Part shown: positions 24,614-33,361 of the stretch, piece by piece | How positions within the stretch are numbered: the first letter of the stretch is position 1 | Layout: each line of letters begins with the position of its first letter | Origin: Bacillota bacterium | Lineage (GTDB): Bacteria > Bacillota > Negativicutes > Sporomusales > CTSoil-080 | NCBI GenBank assembly: GCA_017889635.1 | Contig: JAGGAC010000020.1 | Span: 1 to 38,557, forward strand | Length of the DNA: 38,557 bases | Direction of reading: 5' to 3' | Notes under the pieces: generated by a model | The model's database searches: none | Told to the model about the DNA's origin: nothing | What the model saw: the letters and a program-made list of their open reading frames with translations, nothing else | Translations under genes and position numbers: made by a program

Positions 24614-27600
24614 CTACGGGCATATATGTGTTTTTTTCAGACGCTCGTAGAGTACAGTTCCAATCGTTTCCATGACCTGTTTCATCATATCCGGGTCGGA
24701 GAACATACGCACAAAGAAATCTTCATTCTGTTCATATCGTGTAGCAGCCATTTCTGGGAAATCTTTTTCAAACAGGAGCATGAAGGTCTTGCGGTCATTA
24801 TTCTTAGCATAACTGCGCCATTTTTCCTCGGAGGCATAATCGTTCTCAAGCTGTAACAGCACCTTATCCATTTCTGTAAAATTTGTGCCGTATTTTTCAT
24901 TGATTTTATCGATGATAATGGTTAGCGGATCTTTGGTTTTTTCACGTCGTCCGGCTTCGCCTGTAATTGGGCGAAATCCCTCTGATGTGCTTTCCAGGCT
25001 AATGTTTCCCTCAAAATCCTTTTCCAGACGGTAGTATTCCAAAAGAACTTTGTCATCTACAGATACTTTATCAGGACCACCCTTTGGCAGCATCGTATAA
25101 AGGAATTTACAATATACACTGAATTTGTGAATATCCTTATCGAACAGTCTGCAAACCTGTGTAATAAAGGCATAAATGCGATTGAAACGGGCAAGTGTGG
25201 ATTTGAATAAATCCTGTCTGTCAGTTTCCAGCGCATTGAAGCGGTCTAATGCTGGCTTTATCGTTCCCTGTAGTTTCCCAAGGTCTCCGGCAGTCTGTTC
25301 CTTACCTGAGTAGAAGATATTAGCAAAGCGGTCAATTTCCATCTTTTGATAGACACGGAACTCATCCAGAGTGTTCTTTAAATCATAAATAACATTTGGG
25401 TCGGTTTCTTCCTCTAGAACCGTTTCCTCATAATAAGGCTCAAAGGATTTGCGGATGTCATCTGCGGAATTTACAAAGTCCAGAACAAAGGTGTCATGCT
25501 TGCCACGGATAGTACGGTTTAGACGGGAAAGTGTCTGTACAGCTTTAACTCCCGATAGCTTCTTGTCCACGAACATGGTGTGGAGAAGTGGTTCGTCAAA
25601 ACCTGTTTGATACTTTTCAGCAACAATCAACATTCCGAATTCATCTGTATGGAAAGCCTCCGGCAGTTGTTTTTCTTTTATGGTTTCGCCGGATTTATAT
25701 TTGTTTAGCTTCTCTTCAGTGTAAGAAACGCCATCATCCTCAATTTCTCCGGAAAAAGCTACCAGAACATCTAAATCGGTATAGCCCTTTTCCTTTATTT
25801 GACGCTTGAACTCCATTAGATAGCGTACGGCGTGTAACCGTGATGGTGTGACGATCATCGCCTTTGCTTTACCGCTAATTTTATGAATGGTCACACTGTG
25901 GAAATGCTCCAGCATGATAGCCGTTTTTTGCGAGATGTTGTGTGGATGTAAAGTTTCAAAGTTGCGAATAGCATTGACTCCAGCCACTGTATCAAGTTCT
26001 GGGTCATCTGGGATAGACTTTGCAATTTTGTAATACATCTTATAGGTCATGTAATTTTTTAGTACATCCAGAATGAACCCTTCCTCGATGGCTTGCCGCA
26101 TGGAGTAGATGTGGGAAGGATGATATTTTCCGTATACATCTTTCCAACCGAACATATTTAGCGTCTTGTCTTTTGGTGTAGCGGTAAAGGCGAAGAAAGA
26201 CAAGTTTTCATGGATGCCCTGTGCTGCTAGTTCGTCTAACAGCTTGTCCTCATCATCTTTGCGGTTTTTTTCTTCCTCATTTTCTAGTTCGGCGTATTCC
26301 TCCAAAATCTTTTCCGTATCAGCAAGGGCGCGTTTTAATTTTTTGGCTGCATCACCAGTTTGTGAGGAGTGTGCTTCGTCTATGATAATGGCAAAACGCT
26401 TATTACCAGACTTAACTTCTTTATAGATGACAGGGAACTTTTGTAGAGTGGTAATAATAATGCCCGTCCCAGATTCAATTGCATTTTTCAACTGTTGCGC
26501 GTTTTTGTCAATTTTCTGTACTACGCCTTCCACATGGTCAAACTGGTAAACGGTATTTTGTAGCTGGCTGTCTAGCACACGGCGGTCTGTAACGATGATG
26601 ACGGACTGGAATATCTTTTGATCGTTCGCATCATGCAGTCCAGTCAGGCGGTGGGCAAGCCATGCGATGGAGTTCGACTTTCCGGAACCAGCACTGTGCT
26701 GAATCAGATAACTGTGTCCGGCTCCGCTTTTCTTTACATCATCCAAAAGTTTGGTAACAACGTCCAACTGATGATAACGAGGAAAAATCATGCGCTCAGA
26801 AATGATTTCCCCAGTTTTATCATTTTTTTCAACTTCTAAATGTAGGTATTTATGTAGAATCTCTAACAAACGGTCTTTACACAACACTTTTTCCCAGAGA
26901 TATGCAGTATCGTAACCATCCTGATTTATGGGGTTTCCTTTGCCGCCGACTTTTCCTGCACCGCTGCTACCTTGGTTGAATGGCAAGAAATAGGTCTTAT
27001 CTCCCTGTAAGTGTGTGGTCATATATACAGTGGTTAGATCTACGGCGAAATGCACCAGAATGCGGTTTTTAAATTCAAAGATGGTATCTTTGCTTGCCCG
27101 ATCGAATTTGTATTGTGAAATGGCATTGGTAGTATCCTGCCCGGTGAACTGGCATTTTAGTTCCATAGACACAAATGGGATGCCATTCAGAAACAGCACA
27201 ATATCAATGCTGTTTTCATTTTGCAGAGAGTAGTGTAGCTGTCTGGTACATTGCAGAAGATTAGTTTCATATTGTTTCTGGCTCGTTTCATTGATAGAGG
27301 TTTCTGGCTTCCAGTAAACCGCACGGAATTTGACTCCCCGGTCAGTGAAGCCCTGCCGAAGAACACGCAACAAGCCAACCATTTTTATCTCGCGGTAAAA
27401 ACGGTCAATCAACTGCTTTTCGCTGTCAGCACCATAGATTTTTTGAAAACGTTCCCAGCTTTTGGGCTGGCTGGACTTGATAAAAGTCAGGAAGGTATTT
27501 TTGTCCAGCGCAATATTTCTGTCAAAGGTAGATGGATTGCCCTTTGTGTACCCTCCGGCAGAGCAGAGGTATCTTTCAATATCTTCTTCAAATCGTTTTT

Positions 27601-27622
27601 CTTTTACATCAAAATCAGACAT
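24614..27622 (-). CDS. hsdR: Type I restriction enzyme R subunit (HsdR)
   Basis: A 1002-residue motor and nuclease subunit that cuts unmodified DNA. The nuclease motif is D140...E154-L-K156, Walker A is AGSGKS (residues 311-316), the DEAH box is 415-418, and FTATP and later helicase motifs (AEKYQTGFDEP, QTLSRLNRT) follow. GGAGGTG lies before the ATG, three bases after the hsdS stop. The frame ends soon after a run of seven A (plus-strand Ts 24631-24637). In the -1 frame the sequence goes on as NTYMPVEPELGMVPEEPAS and beyond to a stop at 24549, about 27 plausible residues, so the natural C-terminus may be longer, through a one-base deletion, a sequencing error or slippage. Confidence 0.93.
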   Translation of the reverse strand: MSDFDVKEKRFEEDIERYLCSAGGYTKGNPSTFDRNIALDKNTFLTFIKSSQPKSWERFQKIYGADSEKQLIDRFYREIKMVGLLRVLRQGFTDRGVKFRAVYWKPETSINETSQKQYETNLLQCTRQLHYSLQNENSIDIVLFLNGIPFVSMELKCQFTGQDTTNAISQYKFDRASKDTIFEFKNRILVHFAVDLTTVYMTTHLQGDKTYFLPFNQGSSGAGKVGGKGNPINQDGYDTAYLWEKVLCKDRLLEILHKYLHLEVEKNDKTGEIISERMIFPRYHQLDVVTKLLDDVKKSGAGHSYLIQHSAGSGKSNSIAWLAHRLTGLHDANDQKIFQSVIIVTDRRVLDSQLQNTVYQFDHVEGVVQKIDKNAQQLKNAIESGTGIIITTLQKFPVIYKEVKSGNKRFAIIIDEAHSSQTGDAAKKLKRALADTEKILEEYAELENEEEKNRKDDEDKLLDELAAQGIHENLSFFAFTATPKDKTLNMFGWKDVYGKYHPSHIYSMRQAIEEGFILDVLKNYMTYKMYYKIAKSIPDDPELDTVAGVNAIRNFETLHPHNISQKTAIMLEHFHSVTIHKISGKAKAMIVTPSRLHAVRYLMEFKRQIKEKGYTDLDVLVAFSGEIEDDGVSYTEEKLNKYKSGETIKEKQLPEAFHTDEFGMLIVAEKYQTGFDEPLLHTMFVDKKLSGVKAVQTLSRLNRTIRGKHDTFVLDFVNSADDIRKSFEPYYEETVLEEETDPNVIYDLKNTLDEFRVYQKMEIDRFANIFYSGKEQTAGDLGKLQGTIKPALDRFNALETDRQDLFKSTLARFNRIYAFITQVCRLFDKDIHKFSVYCKFLYTMLPKGGPDKVSVDDKVLLEYYRLEKDFEGNISLESTSEGFRPITGEAGRREKTKDPLTIIIDKINEKYGTNFTEMDKVLLQLENDYASEEKWRSYAKNNDRKTFMLLFEKDFPEMAATRYEQNEDFFVRMFSDPDMMKQVMETIGTVLYERLKKTHICP

Positions 27623-27625
27623 AGA

Positions 27626-28900
27626 TTACACCTCCAGTTTCCCGGTTACGGCCTCGTAGATGAGGGATTTTTTATACTCTATGAGTTTATCGATAAGTGC
27701 TTGCTTTTTTGTGATAACTATGTCGATTTTTGCGCATTTATTGTCAAGTGATTTAGCAATAGAGAATTGCTCATCTACTTCTGGCAATGGAATATATAGC
27801 TTTTTTAAAAAATACAGATATATTCCTGCTTGAGAATCGCCTACAAGTCCGCGCACATAATAATACATAGCTTTAAAACAATAAAACAGATAAGAATGAT
27901 GCAGTAGTTTCGGGCTAGGAATTAAATATGCCAAATTTTGATTGCAAGTAGATTCGATTTTTAGTATGGCGGTAAGCCCCTTAGTTTTTCCTTGTCCAAT
28001 TAATCCCAGCATTACTGTGTTTACAGGTAGGAGTTTTGCATTAGAATTTTGCATTCCTAACTCTGTGATTTTTTCATTTGTCTCATAAACGTACTCGTAG
28101 TTGATTTCTCCAGAAGCCATCCAAGGTATTGTTCCTTCCGTCCAATATTCTATCTTTTGTCTGTCTGGTGTTCCTCCAGAGCCCATCTCGGCTAAATTAC
28201 CAATATGGCTTAAACGCCAATTTTGAGGAATTGCTCCAATCCATTTAACATTACTGTCTTTCATTGGTGCATCCAGGTTTAGTCCTTTCGTCACAGCCTC
28301 AGTTATCACAGACAGTTTATATGCCGTCAGCTTTTCAATGACCTGCTGCTGTTTTTCTACCATGCTATCGATTTTAGCACATTTGACATCAAGGTAATCA
28401 GCAATACGGCATTGCTCCGTGTATGGCAGTGAAACAATAGGATAATTCATTATTGTTTCAGTATTAAGCGTCCAACGGTTTTCAAATGATACCCCCTTGC
28501 CGTGGGCAAAGAATGCCATCATCCAATATTGCACTTTAAAATAGTAATCATAAAAGGTTGGGTTGATACCATTTTCGCTTCTTAAGTTAATGTATGCAGG
28601 ACTAATAACACCAACTACTTTAGAAATGCTACAATTTGCACCGCTGTATAAGTCCATAGGATTTAGTAGTAAATCATCAACATCCACAGGATTGTAATTG
28701 AAGTAGCTTTCCGCAACTTGCCCTTCGTTTGTGGATATATCACGAATTCTAACGCCACTGCGCGCCAAAGACAGAACCACAGGGTTTTCTTGCATCGCCT
28801 TTTCGATTTTTCGTGTAAATGCGTGTTTTACACGTTGTATTGACCATTCATTAGGAATATCGCCAATCCAGGCAATACCGCTGTCTTTCAGTTCTCTCAT
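27626..28900 (-). CDS. hsdS: Type I restriction specificity subunit (HsdS)
   Basis: A 424-residue protein with two target-recognition halves, each starting in the same style (KDSGIAWIGDIPNEWSIQRVK and KDSNVKWIGAIPQNWRLSHIG) and each ending in a conserved helix (EKQQQVIEKLTAYKLSVITEAVTKGL and TKKQALIDKLIEYKKSLIYEAVTGKL). The two halves recognise the two parts of a split DNA target, which cannot be deduced. Its ATG overlaps the hsdM stop (ATGA), and its last codons contain the hsdR Shine-Dalgarno. Confidence 0.92.
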   Translation of the reverse strand: MRELKDSGIAWIGDIPNEWSIQRVKHAFTRKIEKAMQENPVVLSLARSGVRIRDISTNEGQVAESYFNYNPVDVDDLLLNPMDLYSGANCSISKVVGVISPAYINLRSENGINPTFYDYYFKVQYWMMAFFAHGKGVSFENRWTLNTETIMNYPIVSLPYTEQCRIADYLDVKCAKIDSMVEKQQQVIEKLTAYKLSVITEAVTKGLNLDAPMKDSNVKWIGAIPQNWRLSHIGNLAEMGSGGTPDRQKIEYWTEGTIPWMASGEINYEYVYETNEKITELGMQNSNAKLLPVNTVMLGLIGQGKTKGLTAILKIESTCNQNLAYLIPSPKLLHHSYLFYCFKAMYYYVRGLVGDSQAGIYLYFLKKLYIPLPEVDEQFSIAKSLDNKCAKIDIVITKKQALIDKLIEYKKSLIYEAVTGKLEV

Positions 28901-30627
28901 AGGTCAAACACCTCTGCCAGCGAGCCATCAAGTTCGGTTTCAATATCGAGGATCTCCGCCATAAGTTCAGCAGAGGGCTTTGGTGCTTCATATTTGAAGA
29001 AATAGCGCGTGAACGGAATCTCATAGCCAACTTTGGATTTCTTCGCATCAATCCAAGCATCCGGAACGAAAGGTAAAACTTCACGATTGAAGTATTCTCT
29101 GATATCTTCAGTTAACGGCACATTTTCTGTATCACGCAGGGATGCATCAGGTTGCTTCTTGCCCTTACTTAGTATCAGTTCTCCATTCTCATCACGAAGT
29201 GGACGTTCCACCACGATTTTGGTGTAGCCAAAATCTATAGTATCGAATATCTTACTGATCTCATTTTCTTTGAAAGCGCCATATATCTGTGTTATTTCCG
29301 CAATAGCAGATTCCGGGATATCATTACGTTTGTTACCTAGGGCCTTGCGACGTTTCTCATACAGTCCGTTGGCGTTGATAAGCTGTACTTTACCTTCGCG
29401 CTTTGTACCAGATTTTTTATTGGATAGCACCCAAATATAGGTTGCGATACCTGTGTTATAGAAGATGTCATTCGGCAGCGCAATGATGGCTTCAAGAAGG
29501 TCATTTTCCAGTATATATTTGCGGATGTCGGACGGACCACTTCCTGCATCCCCTGTGAACAGCGGAGAACCATTGTGGATTATGGCAATACGGCTTCCAC
29601 AGTCTTTCGGCTCTTTCATTTTGGAAATGGCTGTTAGAAGGAATAACATCTGTCCATCGCCCACGGCTGGCAGACCAGCACCGAACCGTCCTGCGAATCC
29701 ACGCTTAGCTTCAGCCTCCACGGTGGCTTTTTCATTTTTCCATTCGCGACCAAAAGGGGGGTTGGAGAGGATATAGTCGAAGGTCTGCCCTTCAAATTGA
29801 TCATCCGAGAGAGTATTACCGTTTTTGATAAACTCTGCGTTGTTGCCTTTAATTAGCATATCTGCTTTACAGATGGCGAAAGTCTGGTCATTGATTTCTT
29901 GTCCGAATGATATCAATTTTGTAGAAGCATTCAGCTTATGAAGATATTCTTCGGCCACGGAAAGCATACCACCAGTTCCGCAAGCGGGGTCATAGATGGT
30001 TTTTGCCACATTATTACCGGAGAGGATATCACTGTCATCGTAGAACAGGATGTTGACCATGAGTTCGATCACTTCACGAGGGGTATAGTGCTGTCCTGCA
30101 TCCTCGTTGTGTGACTCAGAAAATCTGCGGATGATTTCTTCAAATATGTAACCCATTTCCAGATTGGAAATCACTTCTGGATGTAGATCCGCCTTGGTTG
30201 AGGTGAATTCCTTGATGACGATATACAGAATCCCTTTATTTGACATTGTGGTTATTTGACCATCGAATTTAAACTTTTCGAGGATGTCATGCACATTTTC
30301 GGAAAATCCGTTTAGGTAGTCGCGAAAGTTAGCTTCGATATTGTCCGGGTCCGCCAGTAATTTTTCAAAGTCATATTTGCTCGTATTGTAAAAAGCATGT
30401 CCAGAAGCCTTACGGAGCAGTACATCACGCATCGGCAGTTGTTTCACGCTATCGTATTTATCCAGCACTGCCGCTTTGGTATCTGAGAGGATGCAGTCAA
30501 AACGGCGGATGACCGTCAGCGGTAGAATGACCTCGCCGTATTCGTGTGGTTTATAGACTCCGGTTAATTTATCCGCAATTGCCCAGATAAGGGCGGCTTT
30601 TTCACTTACATTAGCACTTAGGCTCAT
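28897..30627 (-). CDS. hsdM: Type I restriction-modification methyltransferase (HsdM)
   Basis: A 576-residue N6-adenine methyltransferase. SAM motif I is DPACGTGG (213-220) and the catalytic motif is NPPF (289-292); an N-terminal HsdM helical domain and QHYTPREVIELMVNI are present. The start chosen is ATG 30627, nine bases after GGAGG; the frame is open five codons further. The gene start lies inside the end of the upstream regulator gene (17-base overlap). Confidence 0.93.
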   Translation of the reverse strand: MSLSANVSEKAALIWAIADKLTGVYKPHEYGEVILPLTVIRRFDCILSDTKAAVLDKYDSVKQLPMRDVLLRKASGHAFYNTSKYDFEKLLADPDNIEANFRDYLNGFSENVHDILEKFKFDGQITTMSNKGILYIVIKEFTSTKADLHPEVISNLEMGYIFEEIIRRFSESHNEDAGQHYTPREVIELMVNILFYDDSDILSGNNVAKTIYDPACGTGGMLSVAEEYLHKLNASTKLISFGQEINDQTFAICKADMLIKGNNAEFIKNGNTLSDDQFEGQTFDYILSNPPFGREWKNEKATVEAEAKRGFAGRFGAGLPAVGDGQMLFLLTAISKMKEPKDCGSRIAIIHNGSPLFTGDAGSGPSDIRKYILENDLLEAIIALPNDIFYNTGIATYIWVLSNKKSGTKREGKVQLINANGLYEKRRKALGNKRNDIPESAIAEITQIYGAFKENEISKIFDTIDFGYTKIVVERPLRDENGELILSKGKKQPDASLRDTENVPLTEDIREYFNREVLPFVPDAWIDAKKSKVGYEIPFTRYFFKYEAPKPSAELMAEILDIETELDGSLAEVFDL

Positions 30628-30847
30628 TGACACAACCTCCATTTTTTTCCGACAAGTATTCTATGATATCCCCAAAATCGACATTCAAAGTCTGACATAT
30701 CTTACCCAGCACAGCAAGCGTGACCTCTTCGTCCCTGCGGAGTTTGGTCATCGTATTGGGGGCAATTTGGGCGGCTTTTCGCAAGTCGGCCGTGCTCATT
30801 TTCCTATCAATTAATAGCTTCCATAGCTTGTTATATGATACAGCCAT
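30611..30847 (-). CDS. XRE-family helix-turn-helix regulator of the R-M operon
   Basis: A 78-residue Cro/CI-type DNA-binding protein (WKLLIDRKMSTADLRKAAQIAPNTMTKLRRDE, then ILGKICQTLNVDFGDIIEYL in similar form). It is the first gene of the restriction operon and its last codons carry the hsdM Shine-Dalgarno and start. Small regulators in this position control restriction genes so that methylation comes first. A dyad overlapping its promoter suggests self-control (inference). Confidence 0.85.
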   Translation of the reverse strand: MAVSYNKLWKLLIDRKMSTADLRKAAQIAPNTMTKLRRDEEVTLAVLGKICQTLNVDFGDIIEYLSEKNGGCVNEPKC

Positions 30848-30873
30848 TGATTCAATCTCCCATCATACAAACT

Positions 30874-30922
30874 GTTACAAATTTAACTTTTTTATTGTAA
30901 CATAGTGCTCTATAATTCACAA
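30874..30922 (-). promoter_or_regulatory. Promoter and operator of the restriction operon
   Basis: On the minus strand TTGTGA (30917-30922) and TACAAT (30894-30899) are separated by exactly 17 bases. The dyad GTTACAA-N14-TTGTAAC (30874-30901) covers the -10 box, a natural place for the XRE protein to repress. Confidence 0.6.
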
Positions 30923-30967
30923 AAATAATTCGCATACTCTTGCGAGTTGTTCTATTTCTTATGAGTT

Positions 30968-30983
30968 GCATTTGTACAAATGC
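30968..30983. promoter_or_regulatory. Perfect 16-base palindrome between divergent defence genes
   Basis: GCATTTGTACAAATGC reads the same on both strands. It lies in the 294-base gap between the restriction operon and the TIR-like gene and shares the TTTGTA/TACAAA core with the dyad at 30874-30901. It may be a second operator site; no factor can be named. Confidence 0.4.
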
Positions 30984-31141
30984 CGGCTTACCATAACTAA
31001 ACTGTTTTTAAAGGATATATATGGCTACTACATTTTTCTCAGATTAATGGCTATATTGTGGGAAAATTAAAAAAATACAGGAATTTGCAAGTATTGAAAA
31101 GAATTCTAGAAGAATTTGGAGAATAGGAAGGATGGGGTTTT

Positions 31142-31567
31142 ATGTATAAAAGAAAAATATTTGTGTCATTTGATTTTGAGCATGACCGCAACTACAAGTA
31201 CACATTAAATATGTGGAATGCAAATTCAAGTTTTGAATTTACTTGCGATGATCGTTCTCCAAGCGAAATTCAGACGAACAGCGTGGGTGTGGTAAAACAG
31301 GTTCTTTCGAGAAAAATTCAAGAAGCAGATGCAGTAGTGGTTATTGTTGGAAAACATGCCAATAGTCCTCATCCGGATAGAGACCAAATTGGCTATAGAA
31401 ATTGGCAAAACTATGAAGTTGCAAAGGGCAAGGAGCTTAAGAAAAAACTTATTGCAATACAATTAGATTTCTCTTACGAATATCCTGAAGAATTGAAAAA
31501 TGCATCTGCCACAAGAGTTTACAGCTTTAATCAAGATGCAATTTTAAAAGCCGTTAGATGCTATTGA
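31142..31567 (+). CDS. TIR-like (MTH538/ThsB-type) domain protein
   Basis: A 141-residue single-domain protein. KRKIFVSFDFEHDRNYKYTL (residues 4-23), DAVVVIVGKHAN (63-74) and IGYRNWQNYEVAKGK (83-97, with Glu92 in the place where this family keeps a Glu) match the TIR-like family that includes ThsB of the Thoeris defence system. ThsB-type proteins make a nucleotide signal from NAD upon infection (family knowledge). GGAAGGATGGG precedes the ATG. The next gene starts four bases after the stop and encodes a membrane protein, not the usual ThsA, so the effector differs from classic Thoeris (inference). Confidence 0.8.
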   Translation: MYKRKIFVSFDFEHDRNYKYTLNMWNANSSFEFTCDDRSPSEIQTNSVGVVKQVLSRKIQEADAVVVIVGKHANSPHPDRDQIGYRNWQNYEVAKGKELKKKLIAIQLDFSYEYPEELKNASATRVYSFNQDAILKAVRCY

Positions 31568-31571
31568 TATT

Positions 31572-32156
31572 ATGGAGAAGCTCGACGTTCTATATGATCA
31601 TTATAAAGAAAGTAATGCATTGAGTCAGTCGGCACAAAAACAGCGAAGTCAATATTTTTGTTCTATTTGCGTATTAGAATTATTAAACTTGGTCTTTCTA
31701 ATCTATCCAAATGAAATGGTATCTGCCGTTTCACAAGTAGCAAGTTCGAAATATTCGGTAACGATACCAATTGGTATTTCTGTCATTCAAGCAGCACTTT
31801 GGGTTTCTATTGTATATTTTCTCGTTCAGTACTATCAGAAAAACATATACATTGAACGACAGTATATATACTTGGCAGGGTTAGAAAAAGATATAAGCGG
31901 ACTAATTGATTCGGCAAGCTTTAAGAGGGAGGGAGATAATTATTTGCAGGGGTACCCGCTAGTATTGGATGTCATAGATTTCTTCTACAAATGGGTTATT
32001 CCAGTTAGCTTTATATTAATTAACACATTAAAAATTGTTTTTGAGTATATGAATCATCTGCATTGGGCACTAACTTTGTTTGATACGATTTGCTTTTTGT
32101 TTTTGGCAGTATTGACTATATTGTATTTGAAAATGATTCATAAAAGGAAAAATTAG
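31572..32156 (+). CDS. Four-helix membrane protein, candidate effector partner of the TIR-like protein
   Basis: A 194-residue protein with an amphipathic N-terminal helix and four hydrophobic segments near residues 28-46, 66-87, 138-158 and 166-187; the middle carries a charged stretch (ERQYIYLAGLEKDISGL). The layout resembles the small 2TM/4TM (SLATT or S-4TM-like) effector proteins of nucleotide-signal defence systems, but I cannot place it in a family with certainty. It follows the TIR-like gene by four bases with no Shine-Dalgarno, so translation is likely coupled. Confidence 0.6.
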   Translation: MEKLDVLYDHYKESNALSQSAQKQRSQYFCSICVLELLNLVFLIYPNEMVSAVSQVASSKYSVTIPIGISVIQAALWVSIVYFLVQYYQKNIYIERQYIYLAGLEKDISGLIDSASFKREGDNYLQGYPLVLDVIDFFYKWVIPVSFILINTLKIVFEYMNHLHWALTLFDTICFLFLAVLTILYLKMIHKRKN

Positions 32157-32461
32157 TTAGATTGTCTTAGTGGAAAATGAACTTCTTACCCCGGTAGGCC
32201 CCTATCAATCTCCACAGCTTTTACGCCCAAGACCGCCGCCCTCCGGGGGAGATACCCCTTTTGCCATGAAAGCCGGTGTTTTCAATGGCTAGGGGGGATT
32301 TTCGTTGAATAGTACCGCCGGTCGCGGAAAATGACATTGTAAGTCGCTGTAAAAAGCCGGTGTTTTGCCACATTTTTGGTAAAACAACTACATATTTAAC
32401 TTGCTATTATCTGTGTTTAGAGTGATATATATAGTAACGAAAAACACAGGAGATGCTTAAA
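32157..32461. other. GC-rich noncoding region with a 14-base direct repeat
   Basis: No gene in 305 bases. AAAGCCGGTGTTTT occurs at 32271-32284 and again at 32355-32368, and the part 32190-32320 is clearly richer in G and C (CCCCGGTAGGCCCC, GCCGCCCTCCGGGGGAG) than the flanks. Such islands in integrative elements can hold transfer or replication origins, but no nick site is recognised. Confidence 0.4.
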
Positions 32462-32773
32462 ATGAAAGCACATTTTGCCAGAAAAATACCTGACCTGAAA
32501 GCCTTACGCGATGAGACTTGGCGAGCCAAGGAAGAAAAATACTCCGGGACAATTTACACAGTAACCAGGGAAGTGGAACTTAGCAATTCTGAATTTCAGC
32601 AATTCGCTGAAAACCTTTTGGAAGACCAGCCTTGGATTTGTAAAAGGGATGGCGGCATGAACCCGGCTGGAGAAATCCAGTGCATACGGGTGCGGAATGC
32701 CGAAAGCGGTGAGCGGATTTTGGTGAACAGCGAAGGCTACGATTATCCAAGGTATACGGCGATCGAGGAATAA
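32462..32773 (+). CDS. Small conserved-type integrative-element protein (DUF6329-like)
   Basis: A 103-residue soluble protein beginning MKAHFARKIPDLKALRDETWRAKEEKYSG and ending with a VNSEGYDYPRYTAIEE tail, of the kind found among cargo genes of clostridial conjugative elements. The ATG nine bases after AGGAG is used; an ATG three codons upstream is too close to that site. Function unknown, and the family name is from memory. Confidence 0.6.
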   Translation: MKAHFARKIPDLKALRDETWRAKEEKYSGTIYTVTREVELSNSEFQQFAENLLEDQPWICKRDGGMNPAGEIQCIRVRNAESGERILVNSEGYDYPRYTAIEE

Positions 32774-32788
32774 ATTAAGAAGCATGGG

Positions 32789-32813
32789 AGCAGGCTTAGC
32801 GGTCTGCTTTTTT
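32789..32813 (+). terminator. Terminator after the small element gene
   Basis: AGCAGGC (32789-32795) pairs with GTCTGCT (32802-32808), one G-T pair included, followed by six Ts. It starts 15 bases after the stop codon. Confidence 0.7.
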
Positions 32814-33020
32814 GCTGTTATACTCGAAAAAATATTTCGGCAAAAAAAACAAATGCAATAAATAATAAAATTCAACAAATTCTCTAACGAAAATAATTGA
32901 AAAATTCAGAATAATAACATATGATGGAAATAGGAAAAGAAATGGGCGATATAAACCGAAATACAGTTTTCTTCAATCTCAAATATAATTGGATGTAAAT
33001 AGTACAATATATTTTATGGG

Positions 33021-33050
33021 GAGCACAAATTTAAATTGTGTTCTCTTTTT
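33021..33050 (+). terminator. Terminator-like hairpin
   Basis: GAGCACAA and TTGTG-TT-CTC form a stem with a two-base bulge, followed by TTTTT. It lies in the 660-base stretch between 32774 and 33440, which otherwise holds the leader elements and one broken gene described below. Confidence 0.5.
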
Positions 33051-33119
33051 CAACTTGGAAGTGAGAAATAAATTTAGCCGGATAAAATTAAAGAACAACA
33101 CACCAAGATAATTCAAACA

Positions 33120-33157
33120 AGCCGCATCTATTAAAGAAAAAAGATGCGGCTATTTTT
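33120..33157 (+). terminator. Hairpin in a leader before a small broken gene
   Basis: AGCCGCATCT (33120-33129) pairs with AGATGCGGCT (33142-33151), then ATTTTTG. A Shine-Dalgarno (GGAGGA) and ATG follow 29 bases later. The order hairpin, T run, ACCCCAAAAA-like link, SD, ATG is repeated at 33362-33443. Confidence 0.7.
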
Positions 33158-33186
33158 GTCCCCAAAAATATGAAGGAGGAATAACT

Positions 33187-33337
33187 ATGCCATACAGATC
33201 AGTTGTTTAGGCATCAAAAGACAGTATTTGATTTGGCCAGAAAGAGAATTGGTGGAATTCAGCATTGTGGCAGAATCATTTGCTATGCCTTTAATAACAA
33301 TCGAATAAGTGCTGAAGAAAAATCCCCTACCGAGTAA
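33187..33337 (+). pseudogene. Frameshifted small element gene
   Basis: AGGAGGA precedes ATG 33187, which reads only MPYRSVV before a stop. Skipping one base near 33199 opens a frame that continues QLFRHQKTVFDLARKRIGG, then IQHCGRIICYAFNNN and ends at 33335-33337, in all about 50 residues with the look of real coding sequence. One inserted base has therefore broken a small gene, or the reading has a +1 shift. Family unknown. Confidence 0.5.
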
Positions 33338-33361
33338 CGTAGCCTGAAATAGAAGCTACCA

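Noticed and set aside
24530-30905. Many plus-strand frames of 60-170 codons across the hsd genes
   Set aside because: All lie opposite clearly coding hsd sequence and have low-complexity or antisense-type composition.
31142-32156. Classic Thoeris system
   Set aside because: No ThsA (SIR2-SLOG) gene is adjacent; only the TIR-like half is present, with a different membrane protein.
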